Program-made: the position numbers and the translations under genes
Shown: positions 35,201-43,464 of the stretch, piece after piece
Position numbering within the stretch: position 1 is the stretch's first letter
How the letters are laid out: each line of letters opens with the position of its first letter
Notes under the pieces: generated by a model
What the model was told of the DNA's origin: nothing
Seen by the model: only the letters and a program-made list of their open reading frames with translations
The model's database searches: none
DNA from: a virus
DNA: 64,000 nt
Virus record (IMG/VR): IMGVR_UViG_3300025598_000030
Location: 1-64,000 of that record
Reading direction: 5' to 3' (one strand)

Positions 35201-38200
35201 ACAATTTGTCCTGTTTGATAAAGAGTATTTTCTGTCCATGTTAAGAAAGGAACTGTTTTCCCTCCTACAGTAACCAATGTATCACTAGAGGTATGTATAG
35301 GCAATTGCACACTAAATCGTGGATTTTCTTTATCATAACCTTTAATTACAAATTGTGCATTATTTTTTTCTACAATAATACCAGAAATACTCACAGTCTT
35401 AACAGGATTACTAATTGTATAAAATAAAGTATAATCTTCTTCTGATAATGCAACTCCGGGACTAGCAGAATTAGGACTTACTGAATCGATTAATATTTCT
35501 AATTTATTTTTACTCAAAAACCCGCCGGCTTTATAGAATAGATTAAAATTTGCATATAATAAATCGTTTTTAAGACTGGTCAAATATCCTAAAGACTTCT
35601 TTTTTCCATTTTCCACTACAAGCATACTATAACCAGAAGTTAAAGTATTATTATCTGAAAAAATAGAAACAGAATTTAAATTTAAGAAACTATTTAAAGA
35701 ACCATAGCGATATTGACCTGTTGCATCTTTAGTCAACCTAGCAGGATCATACATTTTTGCAGCATAATCAGCAGGCTTTGATAAAGCACAAATTACTTGT
35801 GCTGCAAATGGCCAAAGACTGCTGCGTCTCCATGCAGTTTCGGCCGGACTGTAATCGCCAAATACCCAATCTTGTGTGCTATTATTAAAAAATCCTTCAT
35901 TAACAATACCACTCCAGTATCTAAGGTCGACAAGGTTGCCGTGTTCGTCTACCGGAATCGCATTGGTTAATCCTGGTCTAACATATACTTCGTCTACCCC
36001 TGCTCGATCTCCGTACCTTATCAACCCTGCCTCTAAATCTTGCCATAAATTTAAATTTCCAGACGTATAAGGAGCAGGTCCGTATTCTTCTTCCCACCAA
36101 GAAGGCATAATACTAAATCCCAACATCTCCCAAGGGCAGGTATCCGGGCGATCGGTATCAAAATAATACTTATAAATGCCTCTCCACCCGCCGGCCGGCA
36201 GCGGAGTCTCTGTAATATAATCGACATTTGATCCGTAATTATAAGTTTTGTAATTATCTACATCATAATCGAGATTTTCTATATAATTTATATTAAATGT
36301 AGAGGTCCATTTAATGAAGTCTGCTGAAACTAATTTATATATCTCTGAATATGTATAATCATTTGTTCTATATAATCCGGGAAGAATTTTATCAATGTTA
36401 ATTAATTCTCGATTATATTCAACCTTAATATTATTAAAAACTCTTAATTCGAATTCTAATAATATTAAATCTCTGAGATCATAATTTCCTTGATTAAAAT
36501 TATCGATAGTTGTATATGCAATAGTTAAACTGCCGTCATGCCCTTGTAATACTACTTGAGGTACAGAATATGAATAATCTATAAAAATATTTGGAATATA
36601 TTTCGGATATAATCCTAACTTTGTAGGAGTCGGAGGAACATAATTACCTATTGTAGATGTATAATCTTTAATTACTAAGACATCACCGACAGATAATGTA
36701 GCAGTTACTTCTACTGTTGAATATGTTTCATTAAATGTATAATCTCGACCGTATGCTAACGAACTATCATTCAAATATAATAAAACAGATCTATAAGAAA
36801 GATTATCTAACGAGTACCCAGAAGTTAATGGATATGTGGTATTTCTAACGTCAGTTATGGTATATTTTTGTGTAACAACATTATTTCCATAAGCGATCAT
36901 ATCACTTTGACTATATGGAAATGAAGAATTTTTACTTAAATTTATTTCAGATAATATCGAGTCTAATGCATCTGCAGGAGTTAAATTTATATCTGCATTG
37001 GTAGAAAATTTAATAAGATTTAATTTAAATTGATAATAATCATTTCCTACTGATCTAATTGCAGGGATTAATCCGTGCTCTATATTAGTAATAAATTCTT
37101 GAGAAAAGGATAGTGGATTATTACTTGTAATAATTCTAGATCCATATTTGCTTATATCGGGCAAACTTTTTAGATTACTAATACCTGGATAATTCCCAAC
37201 AAATCTAGGATCCTTATCGACCATTGTTTTAACATGATCGGAAATCTCACTAAATGTAAATTGCAAAATTTGTCCGTTTAGTGGATTATTAGTCAGGTTG
37301 ATCGGAGTTTCATATACCCCAGTATCATTAGGATCTGAAGAAGTATACAAGTTAATTAAAACATTTGTAGCAGTATTCACCGAATTATTCAGTTTGACAG
37401 ATAATTCAGTTTTGTCTTTCACTAATGTATATTGCGAATTTAGTAATTTTGCATTATTAACAAATACTTCTAAAGTTAAGTCATTAATTAATGCAGGATT
37501 ATCAAATGCTGTAACAGATATGCTATCACCACTGTTTATTGATTGAAATTGTTGTACAGGTATTTGATAAGACTCACCCTTAGTCCATATGTTAACAAAA
37601 TTAAACCCCAAATCGCCATTGTTAATTCTTAAGAATGTCTCCGATGTCGGAACATCTGTTACTGCTGTAGGAGATAATAATTTAATAATATCTGAATTAA
37701 AGTAATTTTGAAATAAGAATAATCCTTCTATTCCGACATCTTTATACAATAATGGAAATCCTAATATAGGATCATTTGTTCCTGTGCCGATTGCATAACC
37801 GAATAACTTATTTCCTGAAAAAATAGAATCATAATACGTTTTATCGCTATAACTATTCCCATTAGCATCATATAAATCAAACAACGGAGCTTGATTTAAA
37901 ACAGTACGTTGTTGAGCAGTGACCCATTCAGAACCATTAAACCACCATTCTATTGCTTTACCGGTAGTGCCGAAAAGCGTTACCATACTATTTCCGAAGA
38001 CTGGATCGATCTTTTTAACTAGATTAATTTTATAGACGCCGAAAATACTACTTAACGTAGCTTCGAATACTTTACCTCTTACTAACGGGTCAGTATCAGC
38101 ATTAAAAATTACTAATTGACCTGGTTGTAAAGGTAATCCATCAACAGTAGCCGATGTTGCGCTTTCTATAGTAGAAAATGCATCTTTTGTTACTTGATCA

Positions 38201-39501
38201 ATAACATCAACAGAGGGTATACTATTTGTACCGAAATTATAAAGTTGTAAATCAGGTCTAAATTCTATGATAGGATAGACAGCTCGTTGATTGATCGGAA
38301 ATGTTGGAATATTTCCATTAGCAGCGGCTGATTTACGAATAACATCACTATGGAACCAACGATTATATCGAGACCACGGATTGAGATCTCTACTTGATCG
38401 ATTAATAGTAATATATTCCGGAGTTAATGGAAGATTTTGAAAATTATCAAAAGGATAATCGTCAAATAAAGTTGTATCAAAGTTATCATCATATTGTGTT
38501 GAGACATTTTCAGGAGTTTGTAAAACAGAAAAATCTACCAATCTAATAGAATCCCCCACTCCTTCAACAATATAATCTTTACCTAAATAAGATTCAGGAA
38601 TTACATTTCCAGCAAAATTAATTTTTAATCCATTAATTAATTCTATTCCATTAGCAGTAGTGTAAGTTGCTTTACCGATAATATCTGCATTGATATCTAA
38701 ATAAGAATTTTCTGTAATATTTCTAACTAAGATATTTCCCGGCACAACAGTCGTATCATCAGATGCATAATAAAGAATTCCGGGCAAAGTATCAACTACT
38801 GTAAAAATAATCTGCCCATTGCTAACACCGTTGCCGGTTAATGAACCGCCCGAGCCTGGTTCATTATTTGTTTTAATATAGAATGTATGTTTAGAATTAA
38901 TATTAAGAACGTAAGTTACGCCTTTATAAAATGTTAGAACTGGATCTTCAGTTAGCCCATCTGGCGTGAATACAAAATAACTTCCATCCGCAGAATCTGT
39001 TACTGTATACGTGCTAACGGTATTTCGTTGTTGGCCAGTTATGGTAACTGCATCAGGACCCATCGGTAACCAGTAGTATTCTCTAAAATTAACAAACTTA
39101 TCCCAATCAATATGTGGATAATATGAATTAACATCAGGTGAAAACAACTTATTAAAATTACTTGTATTAGCACCATAGAAAGATAATTGATTTACTAAAT
39201 CATCTATACCAAAAACATTTTTAATATTTCCTAGAGAATCTTGATTGATCAATGCTGGTTCAAATTGATATTTGTTTCTTAGTTCATTGCTACTAATATT
39301 AGAATTATTAACATAAACATCAGTTAATGAATTGTATGTCGGGCTTAATTTGCTACCTACAAATCCGTTAAATCTTGTTAAAGATGGAACCGAATAGAGA
39401 GGATCAAGTGCTCCGGATAAAAATTTAGTATTTTTATTGGTTTGAAAATAAGAAGGAAGTAAATTTACTGATTTTCTACGGTTTTTATTTGAATTACTCA
39501 T
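26203..39501 (-). CDS. Giant modular tail structural protein (4,432 residues)
   Basis: One uninterrupted frame covering a fifth of the window. The N-terminus ('RRKSVNLLPSYFQTNKNTKFLSGALDPL', then 'DVNSYYPHIDWDKFVNFREYYWLP') resembles the very large structural proteins of cyanomyoviruses. Residues about 2080-2480 contain FG-GAP/beta-propeller-like repeats ('FGYRLATAVNADILAVSAPYY', 'GSSVAISNGNVFVGAPT', each followed by 'GKVFIYNG'-type strands). Two 'G-S-G-Y-T-x-x-P' beta repeats lie near 2865-2950 and 3245-3315. Asn, Ser, Thr, Tyr and Asp are abundant, with almost no Cys. Position between baseplate gp6 and the fibres suggests a tail-fibre or baseplate-attached adhesin; the exact role is unknown. 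AAGGAC precedes the ATG. Confidence 0.85.
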   Translation of the reverse strand: MSNSNKNRRKSVNLLPSYFQTNKNTKFLSGALDPLYSVPSLTRFNGFVGSKLSPTYNSLTDVYVNNSNISSNELRNKYQFEPALINQDSLGNIKNVFGIDDLVNQLSFYGANTSNFNKLFSPDVNSYYPHIDWDKFVNFREYYWLPMGPDAVTITGQQRNTVSTYTVTDSADGSYFVFTPDGLTEDPVLTFYKGVTYVLNINSKHTFYIKTNNEPGSGGSLTGNGVSNGQIIFTVVDTLPGILYYASDDTTVVPGNILVRNITENSYLDINADIIGKATYTTANGIELINGLKINFAGNVIPESYLGKDYIVEGVGDSIRLVDFSVLQTPENVSTQYDDNFDTTLFDDYPFDNFQNLPLTPEYITINRSSRDLNPWSRYNRWFHSDVIRKSAAANGNIPTFPINQRAVYPIIEFRPDLQLYNFGTNSIPSVDVIDQVTKDAFSTIESATSATVDGLPLQPGQLVIFNADTDPLVRGKVFEATLSSIFGVYKINLVKKIDPVFGNSMVTLFGTTGKAIEWWFNGSEWVTAQQRTVLNQAPLFDLYDANGNSYSDKTYYDSIFSGNKLFGYAIGTGTNDPILGFPLLYKDVGIEGLFLFQNYFNSDIIKLLSPTAVTDVPTSETFLRINNGDLGFNFVNIWTKGESYQIPVQQFQSINSGDSISVTAFDNPALINDLTLEVFVNNAKLLNSQYTLVKDKTELSVKLNNSVNTATNVLINLYTSSDPNDTGVYETPINLTNNPLNGQILQFTFSEISDHVKTMVDKDPRFVGNYPGISNLKSLPDISKYGSRIITSNNPLSFSQEFITNIEHGLIPAIRSVGNDYYQFKLNLIKFSTNADINLTPADALDSILSEINLSKNSSFPYSQSDMIAYGNNVVTQKYTITDVRNTTYPLTSGYSLDNLSYRSVLLYLNDSSLAYGRDYTFNETYSTVEVTATLSVGDVLVIKDYTSTIGNYVPPTPTKLGLYPKYIPNIFIDYSYSVPQVVLQGHDGSLTIAYTTIDNFNQGNYDLRDLILLEFELRVFNNIKVEYNRELINIDKILPGLYRTNDYTYSEIYKLVSADFIKWTSTFNINYIENLDYDVDNYKTYNYGSNVDYITETPLPAGGWRGIYKYYFDTDRPDTCPWEMLGFSIMPSWWEEEYGPAPYTSGNLNLWQDLEAGLIRYGDRAGVDEVYVRPGLTNAIPVDEHGNLVDLRYWSGIVNEGFFNNSTQDWVFGDYSPAETAWRRSSLWPFAAQVICALSKPADYAAKMYDPARLTKDATGQYRYGSLNSFLNLNSVSIFSDNNTLTSGYSMLVVENGKKKSLGYLTSLKNDLLYANFNLFYKAGGFLSKNKLEILIDSVSPNSASPGVALSEEDYTLFYTISNPVKTVSISGIIVEKNNAQFVIKGYDKENPRFSVQLPIHTSSDTLVTVGGKTVPFLTWTENTLYQTGQIVEYNNQFYTVNATENSGSSFNIINHIKISQLPIVGGSSALATKSFDENVTIIPYGSKFDTIQEIYDIILGYGQYLINQGFQFNQYNSDLGSVIDWNFSAKEFLYWTTQSWGNGSVITISPFSNQIQFQFTDSVVDNVLDSFYEYSLLTATGLPFPHDKFNISREDNICSITAQNTNQGLYFARLNLVQKEHSIILNNNTIFGDIVYDIETGYRQSRMKISGFITGDWNGDYLVPGFVYDEAIISSWQPFTDYSAADVVKYSGKYYAAKTSLSGVATFDASSWNILGTKPVAALLPNFDYKISQFEDFYSLDIDNFDAGQQKAAQHLIGYTPRNYLTNIIVDPIAQYKFYQGFIREKGTANAIQKLSKASIHNLQGQLQFNEEWAFRIGSYGNYTTYNEIEFPLRETDFKENSQIITFVDQPIIGNNDAISYILPSDLSIIPTDYSSNQVFSTIPSCTYNSNNLLLPTAGYVRIDDITATAYNKNSLFDIANNTSLNDGDTIWIGFTDNHDWDVRRYTKQVANVINSAILNPATSMVFTTDVYHNLSVGDIVSIIGLDNNTDGVYEIISIPNLTSFAVETTLSSIAPSTTNALLFKFISVRVSSFDDIDNLQNNLFLNFGETIWADMGDAGTLQSKWAVYQKNNNFNPSISFVNGVQSIDQRFGYRLATAVNADILAVSAPYYHDISTGYGKVFIYNGLYNQTPALIGTFEVNDPTLSSSQTSLGKSLIYDPDFNIIISGAPDANLVQVNFVTGQFIVDYINTTTTSFGDEIYLTKSFDIYGNKTLYVTSPLESKVYSFNLNVETTATGINGTLTLNNVINLTTGTDKYLITGDATGSVIAISMPTVHNTSSSVRIYNGTTLIDSISPPSDLSITDYWGSAIAITDDSQYLFVSSASVGDDINGPGKVYVYNNTSSGYQLIQTIHNPLKNQRLNFGTFINIKDNNTIYISSTGVQRLNTMIDGGTTTFDNNTTKFYDDISNSGSVYVFERRNAKFIFARELFDNGTLLNGSSYGSSVAISNGNVFVGAPTATPDHGAFYQFAEIIKNSPTWNILRQEDDLVDLSKIKKAITIDSQSSKILDYLDIVDPVKGKILGLADQEIKYKTEFDPATYSIGVQGVNVDTNTSWIEEHVGELWWDLSTVKYVWYEQSDLEYRKNSWGNLFPGCSIDVYEWIQSEYLPSQWSALADTTAGLAENISGQPKYPDDSVISVKQYYDSNTGAATNVYFYWVKNTVIVPNVSNRRLSANDVSNLIYNPASNGTKFVSILSQNSIAITNVTNDLDSNNIYLNIASDSINNSINKHTEWVLLSEGDENYMPTTMLNRKLIDSLVGYDSLGNPVPDPTLSDRQKYGIEFRPKQSMFVNRTEALHNVIEYVNGIFSQYRITDIADFTNLNSKEEIPDVYSRTYDLIVNSYDELVNLVTIGIEPAILSCQITDGSITSVQIVNSGTSYGTLLPVELDSYGNPIAWAGPSVEIIAAPGDTLGNASITTTINSNGNIITTSIVNAGIGFSSSPTLVVRPYTVIVTSDSNSDNLWAQYQRINNKWVKMHTQDYDTTQYWSYVDWSSNDYDELKSLTATVDEIWQLNTLTVADGSYVKVANQGNGKYIILEKVSSGGDFTDQYNLVLSENATIQLSDDLWNIANSTYNYDSYFTYDQTLYDQTPITELVNVLNAIKNDIFVGSLKVYWNYTFFKAVKYAFSEQKFLDWAFKTAFLNVKNLAGSLDQRPVYRFQNSEYYEEYLEEVKPYHSKVRNYQINYDILDNSQSYITDFDLPAYYDNENSSFVNVLDIPKLLTEYPWKSWNDNYTLSVDSAYVVSAGSGYTAVPQVQIIPAIGDTGLGATGEAYISLGKVTSVIITNPGSGYTKTPTITLVGGGSTSLIPAKVYARMSNTKVRQNSLEMKFDRITPSSEISNTSVYDQFIADGNTYEFTLSWPADNAKSNISIIISNNDIGTRVLATQYNIATTKQFINGYHRLVSKLILNFVPTQGQVVSITYNKRIDIFSAVDRVNYYYDPTIGMPGNDVSQLMSGIDPSIPQIQGLTFDYTTNWDMTPYGNSLYGDDSSYYTTATVVATAITGTNTLFVNTIQGISPGLRVNTVALSTATANDNKFGSSTVLVTSVTNSYTIGFSLNIPTNSYNQSNADTNAITVSISNSNEAAAIAANPSNYEIIFNGGVIAAVGGISGPAPNTSVYTITGTWPSNSTAFPITLQYINYAVYSAVIFDTPIIETITPGTTLLEFWDYNLTPGVLDTILDGGDLGYTTAFGINPEDIIVDGDQFISPYISNSPEEMIKGQMYESVGISVYTRTHTGSPLVSHSINQIIQTSTTTVFNLPMMPPNVDSAMVVFNNEVLSYGYDYNLNFDNDTIIINTQTSTGTVGITIVGIGGVDLITNDFVTESNVTTISAHVGFAEEIGSIYATLNGIQLTPTQYTISSGRLIVSGLPIGDYTLQTWSFSSTHNQFSDVTEEYFVGDGITSSYQLTVYPGNLGPANAQAIVEIDTKRLISPTTVYYSVAGGQTVFLIDPNDTYPSGTFDSSEVEIYVNGIKIRNGIDFYVDQPNNTVVFYNGFLQTGDAMAITNHTFSDYYFNNGYIYIKPSANYGVGNVLKVISFTDGDNSLIRTDTFISRPSNRYTLSRPALSDQYIWVTIENNALVNGLDFSLDSTGQILSIRDTYPYTQGQTISVLSMTNAYLNKGSVGYRVFTDILGRSQFKRLSRGNTTQLAEPLYSTSTTIVVEDADVLTEPDLVRKIPGAILINGEWIEYLTVNNNVLSNLRRSSLGTGANSVYPAGTSVIDQGISQNAPYKETTIKQILTVTNTASYLINGISLTTSTLNDQFTVLYAGNLLNKLSYYKQDISVGYDPYPFNIIGSTSTASTATFSTSVNLYDSYLVTTTNQVWVYLNSNNINSINGFMYTGINYIQPDYVINNLTSYGTTATAVLNLNLTGLITGTHITVLQKVATNNMYASTNTSILTDNGLFAVFLRDAPATIPDKYYYGQI
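26222..26229 (-). promoter_or_regulatory. Late-promoter-like motif
   Basis: Minus-strand GATAAATA at the 3' end of the giant gene, about 40 bases before the chosen start of the structural gene ending at 25548; likely boosts late expression of that gene and the fibre cluster. Confidence 0.4.
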
Positions 39502-39515
39502 TATAAAGTTGGTCC

Positions 39516-42500
39516 TTAACTACTCGAAACGATCAATGTTGCATTTAATTCTGATGCTGTTAAACTACTTAGTATTTGTATATCACTGACTGTTGCGCCA
39601 CTAATAAAAATTTCGTTACTCTGGCAAGTTATCTGAAATAAACTTCCAAAACTGTTATTAGTCGACTTCGGAACTATAACAAAGTTAGTAATGTCCGGTG
39701 TCATTATATTCATAACATACGTTACTAACTCACCGAAATTAAAGGTTTGTCCGAAATCCCAATTTTCTATTGCAAAAAAGTTATTAATTGCAGTTAAAAT
39801 ACTCGATTGTAAACTAGTTGCACTAAGTGTGCTTGTTGGACTTTGAACTGCTTTGAAAGTTGCTTGTAACGATGTCGGTGCCGGGCCACCGAATAATACT
39901 TTGTAAATTGCAGGATGATATACGATTTCATCACTTATGCTTTTAATTGGTTCTAAATATGATGAATAATTATTTTCTAAACTTTGTGATGTTGGAGTAA
40001 TAGGTGCTGTTCCAGTTCCTGACATTAACCAACTTCTATATTCTGAATCATAACTACTGCTTAATAGATAAACATCAATAATATTCATCTTCGATGGATC
40101 TAATCTTCTTTCATTTGCAGCATTATGTATATAATGAAACTTAATATTTTTTCTACCAGATCTTGCAAAATACAAGTAAGGAGACGGAGTGTCATATGAA
40201 TTTGTCGAACTTGAATAAATTTTTATAAGATCTATATCATAAAAATAATATTTCTGTCCATCAATTGGGTTTACCACTGCATTTTGATTAGGATAAGCAA
40301 TTATGCTACCATTATATAAAGAATAAGTACTACCGGTAGCTGATTTTAGAAAATAGATAAATTTATCTTTGTATCCTGTCTGTAAACTATTACTATCAGG
40401 AGAAACAATATTGTTAAATGTATCAGGATCATCAATTTGACCATTATCATTGCGATCGTAAAAACTAATTAAAACTTTTTTAGGTTCTACATAACCGTCA
40501 GATTCGATAACAGCGCTATTAATTTGCCATGAATAATCATAACCTAATGAGATAGTATCTGGAGTAGGTCCTTTATTAATCGACAATACATCTATACGAT
40601 CTTTTACAACTGTATCATTTGTAAAATCATAATTCTTTGTCGATGTATCCACAAAGAAAGCTGTTTGAGCTGCGCTTTCAAATACATAATCAAGAGTTCT
40701 ATATCTAACATTATATTCTTTTCCAGTCCATTGAAATGCCACCATCCAACTAGCATCGAGATTCGAATTGCTAATGTCTTTTTGATGAGATAAACTGAAA
40801 GAATTTAATAGATCTAAATTAGTATCTACAATTATATACCATGTTCGTGTTGTAGCATCGAAACTTAGTCCAAAATTTCTCTTTGATAGTGATAAATTTG
40901 CAATTTCAGTCTGTATATCATAAGATAGAATATTAATAAATTTAGGTATAATAGTCTGAGGTATTGCACTCGATGGGATGCTCAATGATGGGCTTTGTAA
41001 TGATCCATTATTAATTACTTGTCCATTTCCGAATATGCTACCTGTCATAGTAATCGGCCCAACTCCGGTAACTAAATTTCCTGTTCCATTGTTAGAACCA
41101 TCACCTATAATATTAACCACTTGTGCCCATATATATGATTTAGTTGTATCATCACTTATATTAGTAAGTTGTCCATTTGGTAAAAAGTAATTATTAGCAG
41201 GTGGTACAAATTTTATCAAAGATCCTGCCGATATATAAGACAAGTTACCAGTACCTAAATATCCTACAGAAACAGGGCCAGTGTAAGAGTTAAAATATCC
41301 ATTAGTTTGATTTGTTAATAAATTCGATTGATTCCATGCAAGATTTGCATAGCTTAAATCAACTCTAGGATATTGATCTAAATAAAACGAGTTTAATCCT
41401 GCAGATCCTATAACTGTTGAAAGTTGTGTTTGTAAAACAGAGAAAATTTCATTTCGAGTAGTGAAAGAAAATTGAAAATTCCCTTCGTTATATTCTTTAT
41501 ATAAAATACCATCTGTTGCAAAAATATCAGTAGAACTATATGCTCCACTAACATCACTTAATTCATAATATTTGCTGATTCCGCTGCTAACTCTATTGAT
41601 ACTTTTAAGTTTAATAATATCAGGACTAACGTTGAGAGGAGCAATATTATAATCCTCAGCAGTAATCATTCTATTTTGAGTATAATATGTCTGAGGAGCT
41701 TTTAATTTAATATCGTCACTAGATTCACTACCTGAAGCATTCGATACTGTATATTGTAAACTTAAAATTAATGTTAATAATTGAGACTGTCCTGAACTAT
41801 CTGTAAAAGGAATTTGAACAGAAACATTGCTTAATTGCTCTGGTTTAATACTATAAGTTAATCCGCTACTTTGTCTATAATATAATGCAAATGATCCATT
41901 TGGTAAATTTCCAAAACTGCCATCAGCAAACGATAGATCTATTTGATCATTATCTCTAGTTAAGACCGCATAGATATTGCGCTGGCCGGAATTCAAGCTA
42001 TTATAAATGACATTATTGCCTGTTAGTGCAGGAACTTGTTGCCATAGAGTCTGTAAAGTAGTGCCGTCGAGGCTTTTTTGCCAAAGCCATACATCTGTAT
42101 CATTAATGTTATTGACATTAATACCTACTAATTCGTTCGGCACCGGACTACTTACTGAAAAGCTAGCATTAGACAATGTACCTTCGCGAAAATGAATAAA
42201 AAACCCGGTATTTGCACTACCACTTCCTTGATTATCATTTTGAAAAATTATTCCTAATGAATTACCAAGTTGCGGTGTTTCTTCATAGATATAATTATTA
42301 TTAGCAAAGGTCGACGATACTAATTCAAATGATAATGTTGTTCCTGCTATGCTCTTTGTAAAACTAAAAACTGGCACATCGGCATTATTAGAATTAATCT
42401 TATATTGTTCTGTAGATATCCCATTAATCACAGAACTAATAACAGGTTTACCAAACTGTGTCGGCGAAACCATTGCAGAATTTAAAATTGTAATGAATTG

Positions 42501-42959
42501 TTGATACCAATTAGAATTAGTAGGATCATCCCATCCAACAATGACATTCGATAAGTTTGTTCCATTAACATCATAAACATTACCAGTAGTAGATATAGAG
42601 GTAATTTTTAATAATCCATTTGCAGGAACATTTCTTTTAGGATTGTAACTAATTAGCTGTGCTAATCTTAGAATACTATCTCTTCTTTCAGCTGTCTCTA
42701 AAAAGTTTTCTCGAGCATTTAAATCAATTCGAAAACTGAGATTTTGTCCTAAAAAAGCAATTAGATCAACAAGTGCTATATATTCACTGCTATCAATATA
42801 ATCGTTAAAATCTTCAGGAAAATTCTCTCTAAGATATGTAATCATTGTTCGACGTAATGTGTCGAAATCATAACTTTGAAATTCTGCGTTTTGGAAACTC
42901 TGGTAAATCTTTTTCCAATCTTCTGCTACTAATAGTTGATTAGTTGTTGATGGTATCAT
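39516..42959 (-). CDS. 6: Baseplate wedge protein gp6
   Basis: 1,147 residues (T4 gp6 is 660, so nearly twice as long). The N-terminus 'DWKKIYQSFQNAEFQSYDFDTLRRTMITYLRENFPEDFNDYIDSSEYIALVDLIAFLGQNLSFRIDLNARENFLETAERRDSILRLAQLI' (about 14-103) is the gp6 hallmark, and baseplate-J-like segments occur later ('KAPQTYYTQNRMITAEDY'). gp6 forms the inner ring of baseplate wedges. The extra length, as in cyanophage gp6, lies in inserted beta-rich segments. A late-like motif and a GAGAAAGG ribosome binding site precede it. Confidence 0.9.
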   Translation of the reverse strand: MIPSTTNQLLVAEDWKKIYQSFQNAEFQSYDFDTLRRTMITYLRENFPEDFNDYIDSSEYIALVDLIAFLGQNLSFRIDLNARENFLETAERRDSILRLAQLISYNPKRNVPANGLLKITSISTTGNVYDVNGTNLSNVIVGWDDPTNSNWYQQFITILNSAMVSPTQFGKPVISSVINGISTEQYKINSNNADVPVFSFTKSIAGTTLSFELVSSTFANNNYIYEETPQLGNSLGIIFQNDNQGSGSANTGFFIHFREGTLSNASFSVSSPVPNELVGINVNNINDTDVWLWQKSLDGTTLQTLWQQVPALTGNNVIYNSLNSGQRNIYAVLTRDNDQIDLSFADGSFGNLPNGSFALYYRQSSGLTYSIKPEQLSNVSVQIPFTDSSGQSQLLTLILSLQYTVSNASGSESSDDIKLKAPQTYYTQNRMITAEDYNIAPLNVSPDIIKLKSINRVSSGISKYYELSDVSGAYSSTDIFATDGILYKEYNEGNFQFSFTTRNEIFSVLQTQLSTVIGSAGLNSFYLDQYPRVDLSYANLAWNQSNLLTNQTNGYFNSYTGPVSVGYLGTGNLSYISAGSLIKFVPPANNYFLPNGQLTNISDDTTKSYIWAQVVNIIGDGSNNGTGNLVTGVGPITMTGSIFGNGQVINNGSLQSPSLSIPSSAIPQTIIPKFINILSYDIQTEIANLSLSKRNFGLSFDATTRTWYIIVDTNLDLLNSFSLSHQKDISNSNLDASWMVAFQWTGKEYNVRYRTLDYVFESAAQTAFFVDTSTKNYDFTNDTVVKDRIDVLSINKGPTPDTISLGYDYSWQINSAVIESDGYVEPKKVLISFYDRNDNGQIDDPDTFNNIVSPDSNSLQTGYKDKFIYFLKSATGSTYSLYNGSIIAYPNQNAVVNPIDGQKYYFYDIDLIKIYSSSTNSYDTPSPYLYFARSGRKNIKFHYIHNAANERRLDPSKMNIIDVYLLSSSYDSEYRSWLMSGTGTAPITPTSQSLENNYSSYLEPIKSISDEIVYHPAIYKVLFGGPAPTSLQATFKAVQSPTSTLSATSLQSSILTAINNFFAIENWDFGQTFNFGELVTYVMNIMTPDITNFVIVPKSTNNSFGSLFQITCQSNEIFISGATVSDIQILSSLTASELNATLIVSSS

Positions 42960-42982
42960 ATAGCCTTTCTCATAAGATACCG

Positions 42983-42990
42983 TATTTATT
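42983..42990 (-). promoter_or_regulatory. Late-promoter-like motif for gene 6
   Basis: Minus-strand AATAAATA, 23 bases before the gp6 ATG and followed by a strong ribosome binding site. Confidence 0.45.
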
Positions 42991-42995
42991 TGAGT

Positions 42996-43015
42996 AATAA
43001 TATACGTATATTATT
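42996..43015. repeat. Perfect 20-bp palindrome between genes 25 and 6
   Basis: AATAATATAC followed by its exact reverse complement, overlapping the gp25 stop codon and just upstream of the gene 6 late motif. It could fold as an RNA hairpin or bind a dimeric protein. Being AT-only apart from the central CG, its meaning is uncertain. Confidence 0.6.
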
Positions 43016-43451
43016 GCGATAATAATCCTAATTCTCTATCGAATGATAAAGACATGCTAGCTGTTTGGTCTGTTCCGATATATTGAAGTGTAATTTCTAA
43101 AAGAATTCCGTATTCTTGTTCTACAGTATCTAATTGTATCGGAACAACTCTCGGATCATTATTGCAAATTCTGTTAATATCATCTGCTATAGCCTGTTTA
43201 ACACTATCGGTAAATGGCTCGTATATTAAACTCCAAATAATTGTGCCGAAAGTAGGATTCATTACTCTCTCACCTAAGCGAGTATTAAACTGATTTAATA
43301 AATCTTGTTTAATAAGGTCAAAATCGTATAATCTTACATTATTTGTAACATCAGTGTTTACCGAACTATAACCAAAATAAAATTGACTTTGTTTATAAGT
43401 TAATGTAGGTTTAAATTGAACTGGGTTTATTTCTATATTTTTATAAGGCAT
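43011..43451 (-). CDS. 25: Baseplate wedge protein gp25
   Basis: 146 residues (T4 gp25 is 132). The gp25/lysozyme-like wedge signature 'LLNQFNTRLGERVMNPTFGTIIWSLIYEP' is followed by 'ISDDINRI..DPRV' type residues and an 'LEITLQYIGT' strand. gp25 starts sheath polymerisation from the baseplate wedge. It sits between gp5 and gp6. The ATG has no clear Shine-Dalgarno and a late-like CATAAATA lies only 5 bases upstream, an unusual arrangement. Confidence 0.9.
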   Translation of the reverse strand: MPYKNIEINPVQFKPTLTYKQSQFYFGYSSVNTDVTNNVRLYDFDLIKQDLLNQFNTRLGERVMNPTFGTIIWSLIYEPFTDSVKQAIADDINRICNNDPRVVPIQLDTVEQEYGILLEITLQYIGTDQTASMSLSFDRELGLLSQ

Positions 43452-43456
43452 GTTCG

Positions 43457-43464
43457 TATTTATG
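43457..43464 (-). promoter_or_regulatory. Late-promoter-like motif close to gene 25 start
   Basis: Minus-strand CATAAATA separated from the gp25 ATG by 5 bases. If used, the transcript would be almost leaderless for gp25, so it may instead be a chance hit or serve gene 6. Confidence 0.25.
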
